Assembly: GCA_026018925.1 (NCBI GenBank)
Contig: JAKSZU010000002.1
Location: forward strand, 54,268,337 to 54,332,336
Length of the DNA stretch: 64,000 bases
Source: Tupaia tana
Taxonomy: Eukaryota; Chordata; Mammalia; Scandentia; Tupaiidae
Direction: 5' to 3'
Of this stretch, positions 24,950-36,052 are shown piece after piece (the first letter of the stretch is position 1; each line of letters opens with the position of its first letter). The notes under the pieces are model-generated. The model saw only the letters and a program-made list of their open reading frames with translations. It was not told the origin of the DNA and searched no databases. Both the position numbers and the translations under genes were made by a program.

Positions 24950-25216
24950 GCAGGTTGAGCATCCTTTATCTGAAAACACAAAATCCCAATTGCTCCAACA
25001 ATGGAAAGTTTTTGAGTGCTGATATGATACCACATCTGACCTCATGTGATACACTGCAGTAAAAATGCTGCCATACAAAAATATTGTGTAAAATGGGGCC
25101 AGCAGGTAGTGTGGTGGTTGGCGCTGGACTCCTGCACGGCCAACTGCAGTTCGAGTCTCAGATGTGGTGGCTTGCTTTCTCACTTTCCTGCACTTTCTCT
25201 CTCTCTGGTCAAAATA

Positions 25217-25254
<38 letters not shown>

Positions 25255-25460
25255 ATAAATAAAATTAGATAAATAATTCTTTTTTAAAAAATTGTGTAAA
25301 ATAACCATGATCCTATGTGTATAGGTATATGTGAAATACAAGTGGATTTCTTGTTTAGAGTCCTGTCCCTCAAATATCTCATGTATTTGCAAATATTCTA
25401 AAATACAAAAAAATCCAAAATGTAAACACTCTGATTCCAAGTCATTTCAGGTAAAGAATA
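24950..25460 (+). mobile_element. Tigger-type (MER46-like) DNA transposon split by a SINE
   Basis: Terminal inverted repeats CAGGTTGAGCATCCTTTATC (start) and AAAGAATACTCAACC (end) enclose sequence with ctcatgtgatacactgcagt and tgtgtataggtatatgtgaa. These resemble eutherian non-autonomous Tigger elements. The short SINE 25095-25290 is a later insertion. Confidence 0.7.
25095..25290 (+). mobile_element. tRNA-derived SINE, short form, inserted in a Tigger element
   Basis: Head ggggccagcaggtagtgtgg with B box AGTTCGAGTCTC runs directly into the pyrimidine-rich end (ctttctcactttcctgcact), missing the middle of the long form. It has an (AAT)n tail and a perfect 12-base duplication ATTGTGTAAAAT (25083-25094, 25291-25302). 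Confidence 0.85.
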
Positions 25461-25487
25461 CTCAACCAAATTTTAATATGTCTATTT

Positions 25488-25570
25488 TAGGTTTGTTGGA
25501 AAAGTCATGATGTATTTTTTCATATTTTTTCTTTGCAAAAATATGTCATGACTTTTCAGATAACTCAGTA
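25488..25570. mobile_element. Mariner-type MITE, copy 3
   Basis: Third family member: left arm TAGGTTTGTTGGAAAAGTCA, right arm ATATGTCATGACTTTTCAGA. The middle is slightly longer because of an added T-rich stretch. Flanking TA is present, though the right end is degraded and its exact edge is uncertain. Confidence 0.68.
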
Positions 25571-25584
25571 AGTAACCTGGGGGT

Positions 25585-25705
25585 GTGGTGGAGCTGCAGA
25601 TTCTGATTCTGAGCTGGGACCTCAGGCTCTCCTTTCTAACACATATTCCAGTGGTGTTGATGCTGCTGTCTTTGGGTCACACTTTGGGTAGCAATGTTTT
25701 AAACC
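25585..25705 (+). mobile_element. MER5-like hAT (Charlie) fragment
   Basis: Phrases ctgcagattctgattctgag, ggtgttgatgctgctgtctt and gggtcacactttgggtagca fit the 3' half of MER5. It lies 15 bases from the mariner MITE. Confidence 0.5.
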
Positions 25706-26744
25706 TCTTTTCTCCATAGCCAGTCACAGCCAGGGCATTCATACACCAGAGCAGGTTTCCTCACACACCAACAATTCTGACTTCCAGAAAGTTCCCTGAA
25801 CATATTTGCTCCCAGATGTTTCATTCTGTCCAATCTAGAGAGGGCTTTCACGTTGGACTTCTTTACGGTACCACTAAGACGCAGTGAATTTAGTTGCGGC
25901 TTGTACTAAACCAACAGTCCTGGATCCTCCTCCTTCCTCACTGAGTCAAAGTGCATTCTTCTCTATGGACCACTCTGTCATTTGGCATTGCATTGTTACG
26001 TATGACCTGTGTCTCCCTTAGTGGTTCTTCTTCCCCAACCCTCTTCCACTGTCATAGCTTGCTCTTACCCACCTACTCTGGCGTGGGAGACACTGCCATT
26101 TACTGACCACATCAGAGCATACCTGAGGCACTTTAATTGTCCATCGCTAGTGCTGTTAGTGTGTCACCTTAGTGTCGAGGTGCTCCTTAGTGCATCGCCT
26201 TGGAGACGCTCTTGTCTATGGTTAGGCTGGTGCCCTGCCCTGCAGATGACCCCCAACTCTATACCTGGAGTTGTCAGGAACAAGGAAAAGTGCTCTTTTA
26301 AAAGGCCTGACTCCCCCCAGCCTGGCTAGAACCCTGTGTTTCAATCAGGCTCTGGACTCTTAACTCTTAGGATTCTAATTAGGACTACAGTTATGAATGT
26401 CTGATCCTCTTCCTCAGATTAGGTTCCCTTTAACTGGTATACATTTTAATCTATTTACTAGACAACTATAACCTTTGTTTTAAAAGTAATTTTTTTTTTT
26501 AGCTATAAAAACTGAGGCCCCAGGAGGTGTTCTAGTTGTTAGAGATGAACCCAAGAACCAGAGTAGCTTCAGAGTCCAACTCTACTCAATTCCATGAGAA
26601 CCTCCTATTGGTAATTCACCTTAAGGATAAGTAGAAATGATAAAGAGTCAAGTGAATAATAATATATTGGAAGTAAACAACTTTTCTTTTGAAGATAGGT
26701 GGGTATGTTCACATAATTATCTAGCTCTAAAGCTAAGCATGATT
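25706..26744. other. Unassigned intron sequence
   Basis: ctataaaaactgaggcccca at about 26503 may be a scrap of MIR. No exon supported. Confidence 0.5.
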
Positions 26745-26940
26745 AAGTGTGTTGAAACAATTAGAAAAAACATAAGGCTGCAAGTCAGGAGACACAATTC
26801 CTCATGGTGCTAATAAACTTTGTGTCCTTGGTTGAAGCACCCCAACTTCCTTCTCTCCCTAACCCACTTCCTCATCTATGAGAAGGTTGAATCCCTAAAC
26901 TTACTTTCTAGATCTAACATTCTATTATTCCTATGACTTT
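26745..26940 (+). repeat. MIR-family (MIR3-like) copy
   Basis: aagtcaggagacacaattcc, acttcctcatctatgagaag and ctagatctaacattctatta resemble the MIR3-type consensus. Confidence 0.55.
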
Positions 26941-27351
26941 GTGGTTCATACTGCATCCAATATGTTACGCATCCAATAATAACTTCCCAATGACTCTGCA
27001 TTCAAACAGGTTCTTTTTGCGCTGAATTCTTTGTTGCAGTAGTGGCTTCAGGGTTTGTCTCTTAATGGAATTTCAGTGTGTCTATTGGCATTGATCATGA
27101 CAGATAACGATTTCGAGGGAATGATATAGAATAAAACAATTATTCATGCATTGCAATGAAATAGTGACCCATCTCTGGATGTTCAAACTCGGTTCAATCT
27201 CCCCATAGCAGATATTTAGCAACTCGCTGGTGACCTGAGGTTTGACAAAACCTGTTCTGTTGTCTCCACAACTTGTGACAGGTCAGAAGGAAAAGAGATA
27301 ACTCTTAGGGCACACATAACTATGAAACTATCATAGTCCATGAAGGAGGAG

Positions 27352-27382
<31 letters not shown>

Positions 27383-27798
27383 ACACATACCATAGCCTTG
27401 AAGCTTGAAAGGCACCCTGGACTAACTGCTGTGGAAGAGGAGGCCTGCTAAAAATTTATTTCTGCAACCTTGAATTTGTGTGATAGCTCTGTGATATGAG
27501 TCCAGATAGTCCTACAGCCCTAATATTGCAGGGTCTGAGGCTCACTTGACATTTCTGTAGCCTTTTGTGTATGCCTCATATTGTGCGTTCCTTTGGGTCA
27601 ACATTTTGCTTTATAGAACTGCTTGGTTTCAGTACATTGTGTTCCAATTCACTTTGTACACAGACAACAAAATTTCATGTAACAGTCACGTCTGAGAGGC
27701 GTGTTTTAGTGAAGACATCATTGATGACTAAATTCCCTGATCTTCCTTTTAGGCAATTGAGCTACTTCAGCAAATGGAGGTCAAAACTTCAAAATAAA
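26941..27798. other. Unassigned intron sequence
   Basis: Holds the (CA)n repeat at 27353. Nothing else named. Confidence 0.5.
27353..27378. repeat. (CA)n microsatellite
   Basis: About 13 CA units, followed by CGTGCACACATAC. Confidence 0.9.
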
Positions 27799-28060
27799 GG
27801 GACCAGAAGATGGAGTAATGATTATGTCGCTGGACTCCCACATAGCCTACTTGGTTTGAATCCCAGACAGGGCAGCTTAAACTTCATGCTGGGTTCGTTT
27901 GCATGAGTGCCCAAAATCCTGAGAGGAGACTGGAAAAGAAAAGATTGTGGCATGGCCATCCCCCCTGGGGGTGTGATTTCTCACTTTCTGTCTCTGTCTC
28001 TCTGGACAGCGTACATACCCTATACCAAAAATCTCTCTCTAAAAAAAAAAAAAAAATTTT
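27799..28060 (+). mobile_element. tRNA-derived SINE, long form
   Basis: Starts gggaccagaagatggagtaa and ends in the CTATACCAAAAATCTCTCT motif with an A-tail. The B box reads GGTTTGAATCCC. Its next neighbour, 98 bases away, is another plus-strand copy. Confidence 0.83.
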
Positions 28061-28158
28061 AAATAAACATTAAAACACAAACTCTGTACTATGCTCAGAG
28101 ACCCTTTAGCTGTAGTACACAACATGGATTACTTGTCTAGTCTTCGAGAGATTTTGCT

Positions 28159-28425
28159 GGGACCAGCAGTTAGCATAATGGCTATGTCGCTGGACTCCCA
28201 TGTAGTCGACCGCGGTTCGTGTCCCGGACCCGGTGGCTTAAAACTCACGCTGGGTGCGTGTGCGTGCGTGCCCAAGATCCCGAGAGGAGAATGGAGGAGA
28301 AGGGATTGCCGTGTGGCCATCCCCCCGGGGGGTGATTTCTCGCTTTCTGTCTCTCTGTCTCTTTCTGTCTAGCGAGTGCATGCTACCTATAGCAAAAACC
28401 TCTCCAAAAAAAAAAAAAAAAAAGA
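28159..28425 (+). mobile_element. tRNA-derived SINE, long form, young near-consensus
   Basis: One of the best copies: A-box-like TAGCATAATGG, B box GGTTCGTGTCC, CpG-rich centre, 3' motif CTATAGCAAAAACCTCTCC and about 18 A. The duplication GAGAGATTTTGCT / GAGAGACTTTGCT flanks it (28146-28158, 28426-28438). Confidence 0.92.
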
Positions 28426-28438
28426 GAGAGACTTTGCT

Positions 28439-29617
28439 AATGTAGCTGTAAATGTTACGAGATTTCTCTCACTTGCCAGTTTTCATGGAGTAATAAAGGT
28501 AGTTACTTCACCTTATTAAGGTAAACACAGTATCTTTAGCTTCTAATACGACATAAAACCTAAGGAAGTCCTGGGAGTGAAAGTCACTTGGCATATTACA
28601 CAAAGTATATCCATCCACCCTTCCTTCTGCTTTCAGTAGAATTTGTTTCTTTATAGATTTTTTTTTTCTTTATGCAGAGGATTTGGGCTTGAATGTGAAA
28701 TTTTTCCCACTACCACTCAACCTCGGAATGTTGTTTCCCCTAAGTTTCTCATGATAAAAAGATCGGAGATTCAGAGCCGGACTGCTGGCAGCTGAATTTC
28801 ATTAAGACTTTGATGGGAAACTCAAGTTGGAATTACAAACATCTGTGGTTAAACTTCCCTTTAGTAAACCATTTCCCAGAATTTAACTTTACCACACCAG
28901 GAGCAAAAGAGAAAAACAGTTGAAAGAAGACTGCTCTTCTTTTGCAAACATGGGAGTAGATATTTAAATATTCTTCTGTGTGGTCACTATATTTCAATGA
29001 ACTAGCAGTTTTACTTATTTTAGAAAATAAATAAGTAACTGGCAATGCTAAGTTTCAGAACTCAATGCACATCCTGGCAATCTAATTTTAATGGTTTCTA
29101 ACCAAAGGTCACAAAATTATGTCTGGCTATCATTAAATTTATGTGGTTACTATGAACAAGGAAAAAGCCTAAAGGAGGGGGAGTGTTTTCGGCATTTTTA
29201 CTTCAAGAAAATTACAAGTCAGATTTGAGAATTCGAGTATGAAGAACAATAACAACAAAAGGTTATTGTCCTTGTCATATCAAAGGTGGTGGGGTTTTTG
29301 TTTAGCTTTTCTCAGTATTTAGAAAAATCCATTCATTTCTCCTTACTGCTCAGCTCATATTATTGCTGGGAAAAGGCTTAAGACCCACTAACGTGACAAT
29401 GATGATGAAAACCAAAGTTTCCTTCTCCAATGTTAAGTAACCAACAAATTGGTAAGGAAAAGTTGAAAGTAATTCCATTTACAAAGTAAAGATTTATACT
29501 TTAAAAGGAATATAAAAGTATATAAACATACACAAAATGCTTTTAATGAGATACTACACACACAGCTTTACCTGTAACTAGATAAAACAGTGAAGAAAGA
29601 AGAGGGAAGAGGGACAG
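28439..29617. other. Unassigned intron sequence
   Basis: No repeat or exon recognised. Confidence 0.5.
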
Positions 29618-29835
29618 GAGAATTGAGGGCTTGCTTTGTCTTAGGTAACTTATCTGTATTATTTCATTTAAATTTCACAAGAAATTTGCAAGGCAAGTAC
29701 ATTTCTATTCATTTTACAACTAAAGGAACTGAGCCTCTAAAAGATCATCCAATTTGCCCAAAGTCAAAGTGTTAGAAAGTTATGGAGCTGGATTCACGCC
29801 ACATCTGTCTGACCGTATGCTTCCATTCTGCCTTT
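29618..29835 (-). repeat. MIR
   Basis: ttaggtaacttatctgtatt, attttacaactaaaggaact and gatcatccaatttgcccaaa are reversed MIR core. Confidence 0.75.
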
Positions 29836-30174
29836 GATGAAAGGTGAATTTCAAATATTGTAGAGCAGGAGCCACAAATAAACAATTTCAGGCTGAATCT
29901 GGCCCTGAGATGTACTAGCCTATCCGGCATAATGAAATATTGAGTCAGCAATTTTCCTTAAGAATTCAGATATTGTCTTTTCTTGAAAGCAAACAATGGT
30001 AACAAAATTAAACACACAGAATATCTGGCAATGACAAGGTGGCTGCCCCTCAGGAAGAGGCTTCCTTTCCTCTCCTGGTACTTGAACCCCATCACTCACA
30101 GAATAGCTTCCTCTCACTGGACTGGCATCATCCAAATGTTTTTTACTCGGCTCTTATAAGAATCTTAGTTTTAA

Positions 30175-30728
30175 AACTTCCTCTGTGTCATATGATCCTG
30201 CAATTCCACTTTGGAGTAAATAATTTAAAAGAAAGAGAAGTAGGGACTCAAACAGAGTTCTTCTACATCAGTACTTATGGTAGCATTAATAGCAACAGCC
30301 AAAAAATGGAAACAACCCAAATGCCTATGAATGGATGAATGGATAAACAAAATGTGCATATATCCCCCAGAATGTATTCATCCTTCAAAAGGAATGAAAT
30401 TGACATGCTACAATATGGATGGATCTTGAAGATATTATGCTGAGGGAAATAAGCTAGGCAAAACGGATAAATATCTTTGATCCTACTTACATGAGGTGGA
30501 CGTAAAATTCATTGTAGAATGGTGGTTGCCAAGGGCTGAGGGTGGAGAAGGTAATAGGGAGCTCATGTTTAGAGGGTCTCAGTTTGAGAAGATGAGAGTA
30601 GTGGAGCTGGATGGTGGTGATGGTAGGATAGCAGTGTGGGTGTTCTTAATGCCACTGAACTGTGCAATAAAAAGGTTCAAATGGCAACATTCATGTCATG
30701 TGTACTTTATCATATTACGAAAACCCAA
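30175..30728 (+). mobile_element. Old L1 3' end (L1M-type)
   Basis: Contains the conserved string around TGGAAACAACCCAAATGCC, GAATGGATAAACAAAATGTG, ATGGATCTTGAAGATATTATG and GGTGGTTGCCAAGGGCTGAG, ending near TGCCACTGAACTGTGCAATA. This pattern matches 3' ends of eutherian L1MA/L1MB elements. Confidence 0.85.
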
Positions 30729-31384
30729 AATTGTTCCTCTGGTTAAATCAATACACTCTAGAACTATAGGGAATAGAGTTTTAAAATTTTTCTATTAATT
30801 TCATAATAACTTCTGTATGACTCTGTACTCCTCAGGTGGTGGAATTTGATTTCTCATTTAAATCAGAAGCTTGTAATGTGGACTATAACATTATGTGGAG
30901 GGCACATACTAGAATTTGATTATAAAGGCAAAATAGGATACAAGTCTCCAGTTAAAAAACAAACAACAACAAAAAAAACCAAGCTATTTATCAGGGAAAC
31001 TCATTGGTATACTGGGAAAAGAGAATAGAATTTGGAAACTTAGGCAAGATGGTCACCATCATCAAAATGAATTTTCTCACCTCTAGAATGTCCACTATTG
31101 GGTATTAAATAAGATAATATATGTAGGGTCATGGGACATGAGTAGTTTCAAAAGAAGTTATTAGACTAGACTAGGAAGTGATGTTATCTCAACTCTTTCA
31201 TAGTCCTAATATTATATGCAAGTTGTGCTACTTTTCTAGCAAGTACTACATAAATGGGCTTTCAAAGCATTTTATATTTCTTCAATTAAAAAATTACCAA
31301 AAATGACTAAAACTATCCTTACTGATACTTGTATTTGCCTAATCATCTCTTTCTAGGTACTCCTGCACATAAACTCCTACCTAC
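30729..31384. other. Unassigned intron sequence
   Basis: No feature seen. Confidence 0.5.
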
Positions 31385-31850
31385 CTGTGCCATTTACCAG
31401 GTAGAGAGCCTAGACAAGGGCTCTGTGTCTTGGTTTCCATATTTGTAAAATGAGCTAATAACATACCAGTCCTGGGACCAGCAAATACCGTGGTGGTTAT
31501 ATTACTGGACTGTCATGTAACTGCATGGACCTGGCAGCTTAAAACTCACGTTGGGCGCGAGTGTGTGCATGCCCAAAATCCCAAGAGGAGAATGGAGGAG
31601 AAGGAATTGTGGTGTGGCCATCCCCGCATGCCCACCCCGAAGCAGGGGGCATGATTTCTCATTTTCTGTCTCTCTGTCTCTCCAGTGAAGACATGTACCC
31701 TATAGTAAAAACTTCTCTTAAAAAGTAAAAATAACATACCGGTCTCACCGATTAGTCATAAAAGTTAAAGGAAATAACTCACCGGAAGTGTTTAGAACAT
31801 TATTTGGCACGTGGTAAGCACTCAATGAGTGTTAGCTCTAAGCTAAGTTG
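31385..31850 (+). repeat. MIR split by a SINE
   Basis: Left half: ttggtttccatatttgtaaa then atgagctaataacatacc. Right half (from 31745): gttaaaggaaataactcacc and tggtaagcactcaatgagtg. The SINE insert is 31472-31729. Confidence 0.75.
31472..31729 (+). mobile_element. tRNA-derived SINE inserted in a MIR
   Basis: Flanked by AATAACATACCAGTC (31457-31471) and AATAACATACCGGTC (31730-31744), which belong to the interrupted MIR. The B-box region is damaged (ctgcatggacctggc), so this copy probably lacks a working internal promoter. Confidence 0.87.
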
Positions 31851-31999
31851 TTATGATTGCTATGACCACCACTATGTTTCAGTCCTTCTAAAATAAGTTC
31901 TAAAAAGTTTTATTTGGTATTTGACAAATAGGTTATTATGTCCTAGTGGTCTAGTTTAGCAGTAACTTTTTTTTTTTTCACTTTACCTCCATGGTACTT

Positions 32000-32210
32000 A
32001 GCTTGTAGCCATTCTTACAGAATATTAACTCATTCCTCTTTATATAGTGCTAGGTATATATTTTCCTCTCTCAGATTGTTTACCCCTTGAGGGTAAGGAT
32101 GAGACTCTACTTACTTTCTATTCTTCCTGGTACCTATTTTATTACTCTCTACCCAGTCAGGTTCCAAATCTGCTTGTTGGATGAATAACAGAGTGAATAA
32201 AATAATGATT
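32000..32210 (+). repeat. L2 3' end
   Basis: gattgtttaccccttgaggg, taaggatgagactctactta and gcttgttggatgaataacag fit an L2 3' end. Confidence 0.6.
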
Positions 32211-34104
32211 GTATGTAGAGGGTTCAAATGACCTATTTGAATTGTTAGAACAGCAGTGTAGAATGACGGCCCAGACTAGTGACTGGAGATCTTAATGCAG
32301 TCCTAGAGGACCTTTTTCAAAGTAAAGGACTAAAATAAGAAAAATAGAAAGCAGATAGTGAAAGAGATCTAAAGTGTCTTTTAATAAACATTCCATGATC
32401 CTTTCATGAGCTGGGTATGGGATCACGTGTCAATGACGGAAAGAGTCAAGGGAGAAGTCCCTTACACTTAGTCTAGCCCATAGTCCTTCTCTTTAGCAAG
32501 TCAGTTTGTCCACTCTAGGGTACACACAGGACTTGTGGGGCACTAATTCTCCTGGAGGGGAGTTAACTCCAACAATAGTGACAACAGCAAAACCAAGTTT
32601 TTGGTTTATCTGGAGATAAAGTCTTGTTTTCCCCTCTCAGGGGAAAACTCTTTATTGTTAGTTATTTGCCTCATTTTTCAGTCAAAGCCAGTGATGGCAC
32701 TACTGACCTACTTCACCACCATCTATAATACTTTGCTCTTTGACAAAGTTCTTGTCTCCTTCTTTCTCAGAGTCTCTGAGTGGCATCTTTCCAGCCACTC
32801 AGTGTTAACCTCTAACCCAATGTGCCTGAAAAGAATCTCACTCTTCCCAAGGACACTCTGAAACTAGCTCCTCATGGGGTGCTCCCATCTCCACTCTTGC
32901 ACACCCTCCAGTTTTTGGAATATCTATCTTGGTCAAGAAGATTTTTGACTGATTTTACTTGCTATTGCATGTATGGGAAAATGAATAGATTTTTCCCTTC
33001 TTCAGTGTGGAATTTTAGAATATAAATATCCTTTTGAAATGACTTAGTCTCCCCTCTGCTAGTCTCACCTACTATAATCACTGTGGTCACCATAAACTCA
33101 CCAATAACAGATGCAGTAAATGGCTTGTAAAAAGCAGAGGATGGGAAAATGCTTCGCACAGCTAGGACAGAGTTACGCATGAGTGCTCCTCTTTTTTAAT
33201 TCTTTGCATTCTGAAGGATGCTTGGGCCTATTTTTCAAGGAAAGGCTTGAGCCTATTTTTAAGACCTCCTTCTTGGTCAGCCCCAGCACTTTCCATTCTT
33301 TTATTCTGTGCATATTTTATAATATTTGTTCTCAGGCTCACACTGACCACCACAGCATGCCAGAGTTCATGTCTTGGGCTGAGAACACAGGGATGGAGAG
33401 GACATAAGCCCTGTTAGCAAAGAGCTTGGGAGAACCTTAGAAAGACCTTCAGCCAAGCACCTCACACAGTTCCATGCTTGCCCTTATGTTTTTTTTTTTT
33501 TTTCCTTTGCTTTAAAGGAGAATTGCAAAATGGCCATTCATAAAAATCCACTTCCAATAAAGTAAATGTATTTTTAGAATTTCCTCCCACGCACATATTG
33601 AACCCCACCCACAAATAATGTGACAGTGTTCTCTTTCTCTGTATATATTCACAAGCACAGTCTCCTGAACCAATCCAGTAAAGTGGTTGTACCATGTTAT
33701 TAAATCTCTAGAGTGTTTTTGGTTGAAGGTCTGCTTATAGCTGTAGAGCATGGAAAGCCTGGTGGTGAGGTGTTGGAATTGCCATGGGACCACAGCCTGA
33801 CAGGAGACATTATGTGAAACTATGCAGTGGGAACAGACTTAACCTCAATCCCACCCTTTCTACACCATATACTTTGACCTTCTGGAATGACTAATATCTT
33901 CTGTTTCCCAAAACCAAAGACTTCAACTGGCATTCTCAATCTATTAGACTTCGAATTTAACTCACTATAGGACATTTTGTTTGGAAGTATATAGGCAAAA
34001 AGGGATATAAAAATATTAAAGTAGTATAGTACCATAAAAATAAAGTTTTAAGAAATAGTTCTGAATAAGGGGTTTTAATCTAATAAACTCACTTGTATGA
34101 TATA
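32211..34104. other. Unassigned intron sequence
   Basis: Repeat-poor for this window. Could hold conserved regulatory sequence near the first coding exon, but no motif proves it. Confidence 0.5.
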
Positions 34105-34225
34105 ATCACAGCTCTTGGCCTACATAAAGCATTTATACTATATAAGGCACTATGCTAAGCCACACACTATTTTTATCTAATTTATTATTTACAATAACTG
34201 TACCAGGTATAAAATAGACATGAAT
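34105..34225 (-). repeat. MIR fragment
   Basis: agcatttatactatataagg then cactatgctaagccacacac is the reversed MIR 3' part. Confidence 0.6.
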
Positions 34226-34293
34226 AACTTCTGTAAATCTTAGTTGCAATCTACAACACTTTGTCGTCTTACCTTCCTGTTACTTCACGGAAC

Positions 34294-34324
34294 CGATTTT
34301 TTTTTTTTTTTTTTTTTTTTTTTA
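34294..34324. repeat. Poly(T) run
   Basis: About 28 T with no recognisable SINE or L1 body next to it. Confidence 0.7.
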
Positions 34325-34860
34325 GTATAAATACATCCCATGCACTATTTTGGACATGATCCACAAGGTATTTTTTCTTTACCTGAAATTCATATTTACT
34401 TGGGTGTCCTGCAGTTTCTCAGCCAATCCTTTGGCATTTCATGTAGGGACTTTCCATGCTCAAAGCAACAGGTGGTGATCATACTTCCCTAAGGTTAATT
34501 CCAAGCTTGCAGAGAAGTGAGGCCTCTCATTGTTCCCACCCTGTGGAGTTCTCCTGGTCTGGCTTCTTTCCAGAATCAGGATATAAAGTGGACCGGAAGC
34601 CATGCCCCCTCTGTCATGGAGGTTATATTTTTCAAACAAAACAAGAGCTTACTATCCTATGGCCCTACCCACTCCCCCCATTTTTGGAAGCATGGGCAGG
34701 GCTCACCAAAGAACGACTATTTCTGATGCATCTTATTTTTAATTATCAATAATTCATAGCTGCAGTTATATTTTCAATTCATAGAATTCATAGTAATAAT
34801 CCAGACCTCAATGGTGTTAGAAATGGCATCAATCCACACTTTGTTGCTGTAACCACAGCT

Positions 34861-34863
<3 letters not shown>

Positions 34864-34894
<31 letters not shown>
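34864..34894. repeat. (GT)n microsatellite
   Basis: About 15 uninterrupted GT units on the plus strand, about 0.8 kb downstream (in LAMA4 sense) of the first coding exon. Confidence 0.9.
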
Positions 34895-34897
<3 letters not shown>

Positions 34898-35700
34898 GTT
34901 GGGTCAATTGCTCCTTCCTTTCCCATGAACTTAGGTGACTTCGTTTTCCTCCTACTCAGCATCTCCCACACACTGACCGTGCCGTTGTATCTTGGCTCAG
35001 GGGCTTCTTTAAATTACTTACTCTGGGTTCATCCTCCAACACGGAATTTCTACACTCTGTTTATGCTTTCAAACTTGAAATCTAGCAAAAGACATTCGAA
35101 GAGCAGCTCTCTGAATGCAGATGTTATGTATAGCCTGTCCTTATTGGTTTTGGGACTGGGGCTTGATTTTAATGGCAACTTCTTGCTTTCTATTAAGGTA
35201 ATTTCCTAACAGCTTCTCTCATGAAGGTTCCCTCACTCACCCCCTCATTCTCCTCTGTTGCAGAAGACCTTAATCTGAGACACAAAGGTTAGGTCCTGCA
35301 CTGTTGTCCCCGTTGTCCTCATGCAGAGGAGCAGGAAGCCCGTGATGGGTACATGCATTAAGTGCCTTAGCTTGACAAAATGACTCCTGCCAGACACACA
35401 AGGAGCAGAAAGTCCCTGCCGTGCTTGGGCATTCCCAGGTGAGAGTCTAGTAGACCGACTCAGAGCACAGAGGACACAGCACTTTTCCCAGTGTGAACAG
35501 ACACGTTCCAAAGCCTCCACTTTCAACTCTTAACATCCAACTTAAAGATGTTGACTCTTTATTTCAAGTTTCTGATCTGACCTCCAGGTGAAACTCTCAA
35601 GACAGTAAGGGGAGAAAGAGGCGGAGAGAGAGGGGGGCCAATGTGGCACACCCCGCGGGGCGCAGGTGCCCCAGCAGGGTGGCAATGGCAGGGACACGGT

Positions 35701-35702
35701 AC
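35701..35702 (-). other. LAMA4: Splice donor of LAMA4 first coding exon
   Basis: On the minus strand the exon ends CTGAG and the intron begins GTACCG. The donor is of average strength (GAG before GT, but not GTRAGT after it). Translation past it gives VPCPCHCHPAG, which does not resemble laminin alpha-4, so the exon boundary is well placed. Confidence 0.85.
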
Positions 35703-35897
35703 CTCAGCGACAGGCGGCAGGCGTCCCGGAGCCACGCGGGGCTCGCTCATCTCGGGCGGGTCTTGCCTGCCGACCGCTGAGCTTCCTTCAATGTCAAAAG
35801 GAAAAGCGTTGCCGTCCCCGGATGCCGCGCCGGAGCAGGCAGCGCCCCAGAGGAGCCACAGAGGCAGGACTGCGCTCCAAGCTGCGCCCAGGGCCAT
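35703..35897 (-). CDS. LAMA4: LAMA4 first coding exon (laminin subunit alpha-4, residues 1-65)
   Basis: The exon encodes 65 residues from ATG (35897) to a GAG codon at 35703, followed directly by the intron donor GT (35702-35701); the exon ends in phase 0. A hydrophobic signal peptide (about residues 1-24, core LPLWLLW) is followed by NAFPFDIEGSSAVGRQDPPE, which I recognise as the mature N-terminus of laminin alpha-4. From memory, human differs at several positions, including T50M, L57P and A63V. LAMA4 is a secreted basement-membrane chain of laminins 411 and 421, found in endothelium, muscle and fat; its EGF-like, coiled-coil and LG domains lie in later exons outside this window. The start has G at -3 and G at +4. 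The in-frame TTG 18 bases upstream is not a plausible start. No frameshift or stop is seen. The gene assignment is from recalled sequence, not from a search. Confidence 0.93.
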
Positions 35898-36052
35898 CTC
35901 TGCGCGGACTTCCAACCCGGCTCTCCAGGAGCTCGGGAGCCGCTGGTCTCCGTCGGTCCCCGAGGTGGTGAGGCGGTGCCTTGCTTATGTGACCTTCTCT
36001 CGGTCTGCAGTATTGCAGTATCCAGATGTGGGAACACCAGCCCAGCCAGCAA
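35898..36052 (-). other. LAMA4: LAMA4 5' leader directly upstream of the ATG
   Basis: GC-rich sequence with no in-frame upstream ATG next to the start codon. The upstream limit is uncertain. At 36053-36054 the minus strand reads a pyrimidine run then CCTCCTAAG followed by TTGCTGG, which fits a 3' splice site, so this could be the untranslated part of a second exon. It could equally be continuous with the CpG-island leader above it. Confidence 0.45.

Larger units (their letters stand above)
34226..35639. other. Repeat-poor start of the LAMA4 intron
   Basis: Apart from the poly(T) and (GT)n runs, no element is recognised. It lies just inside the intron next to the CpG island, so regulatory sequence is plausible but unproven. 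Confidence 0.5.
1..35702 (-). other. LAMA4: 5' part of LAMA4 intron after the first coding exon
   Basis: This is the inferred intron between the signal-peptide exon and the next coding exon. I looked on the minus strand for the expected cysteine-rich continuation (KCNAGFF... then EGF-like CDCNGN) and found nothing like it, so the intron runs beyond position 1. Contents are repeats (listed separately) and unassigned AT-rich sequence. Most long SINEs here are on the plus strand, antisense to the gene. Confidence 0.8.

Noticed and set aside
28159-28240. Genuine tRNA gene from the A and B boxes
   Set aside because: The boxes belong to SINE heads with poly(A) tails and target duplications, and no cloverleaf with a paired acceptor stem is seen.
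1-35702. Next LAMA4 coding exon
   Set aside because: No minus-strand segment shows the expected CNAGFF / CDCNGN cysteine pattern between splice signals.
35898-35915. Upstream in-frame start giving six extra residues before the LAMA4 methionine
   Set aside because: The codon is TTG, not ATG, and the ATG at 35897 has a good context and matches the known protein start.
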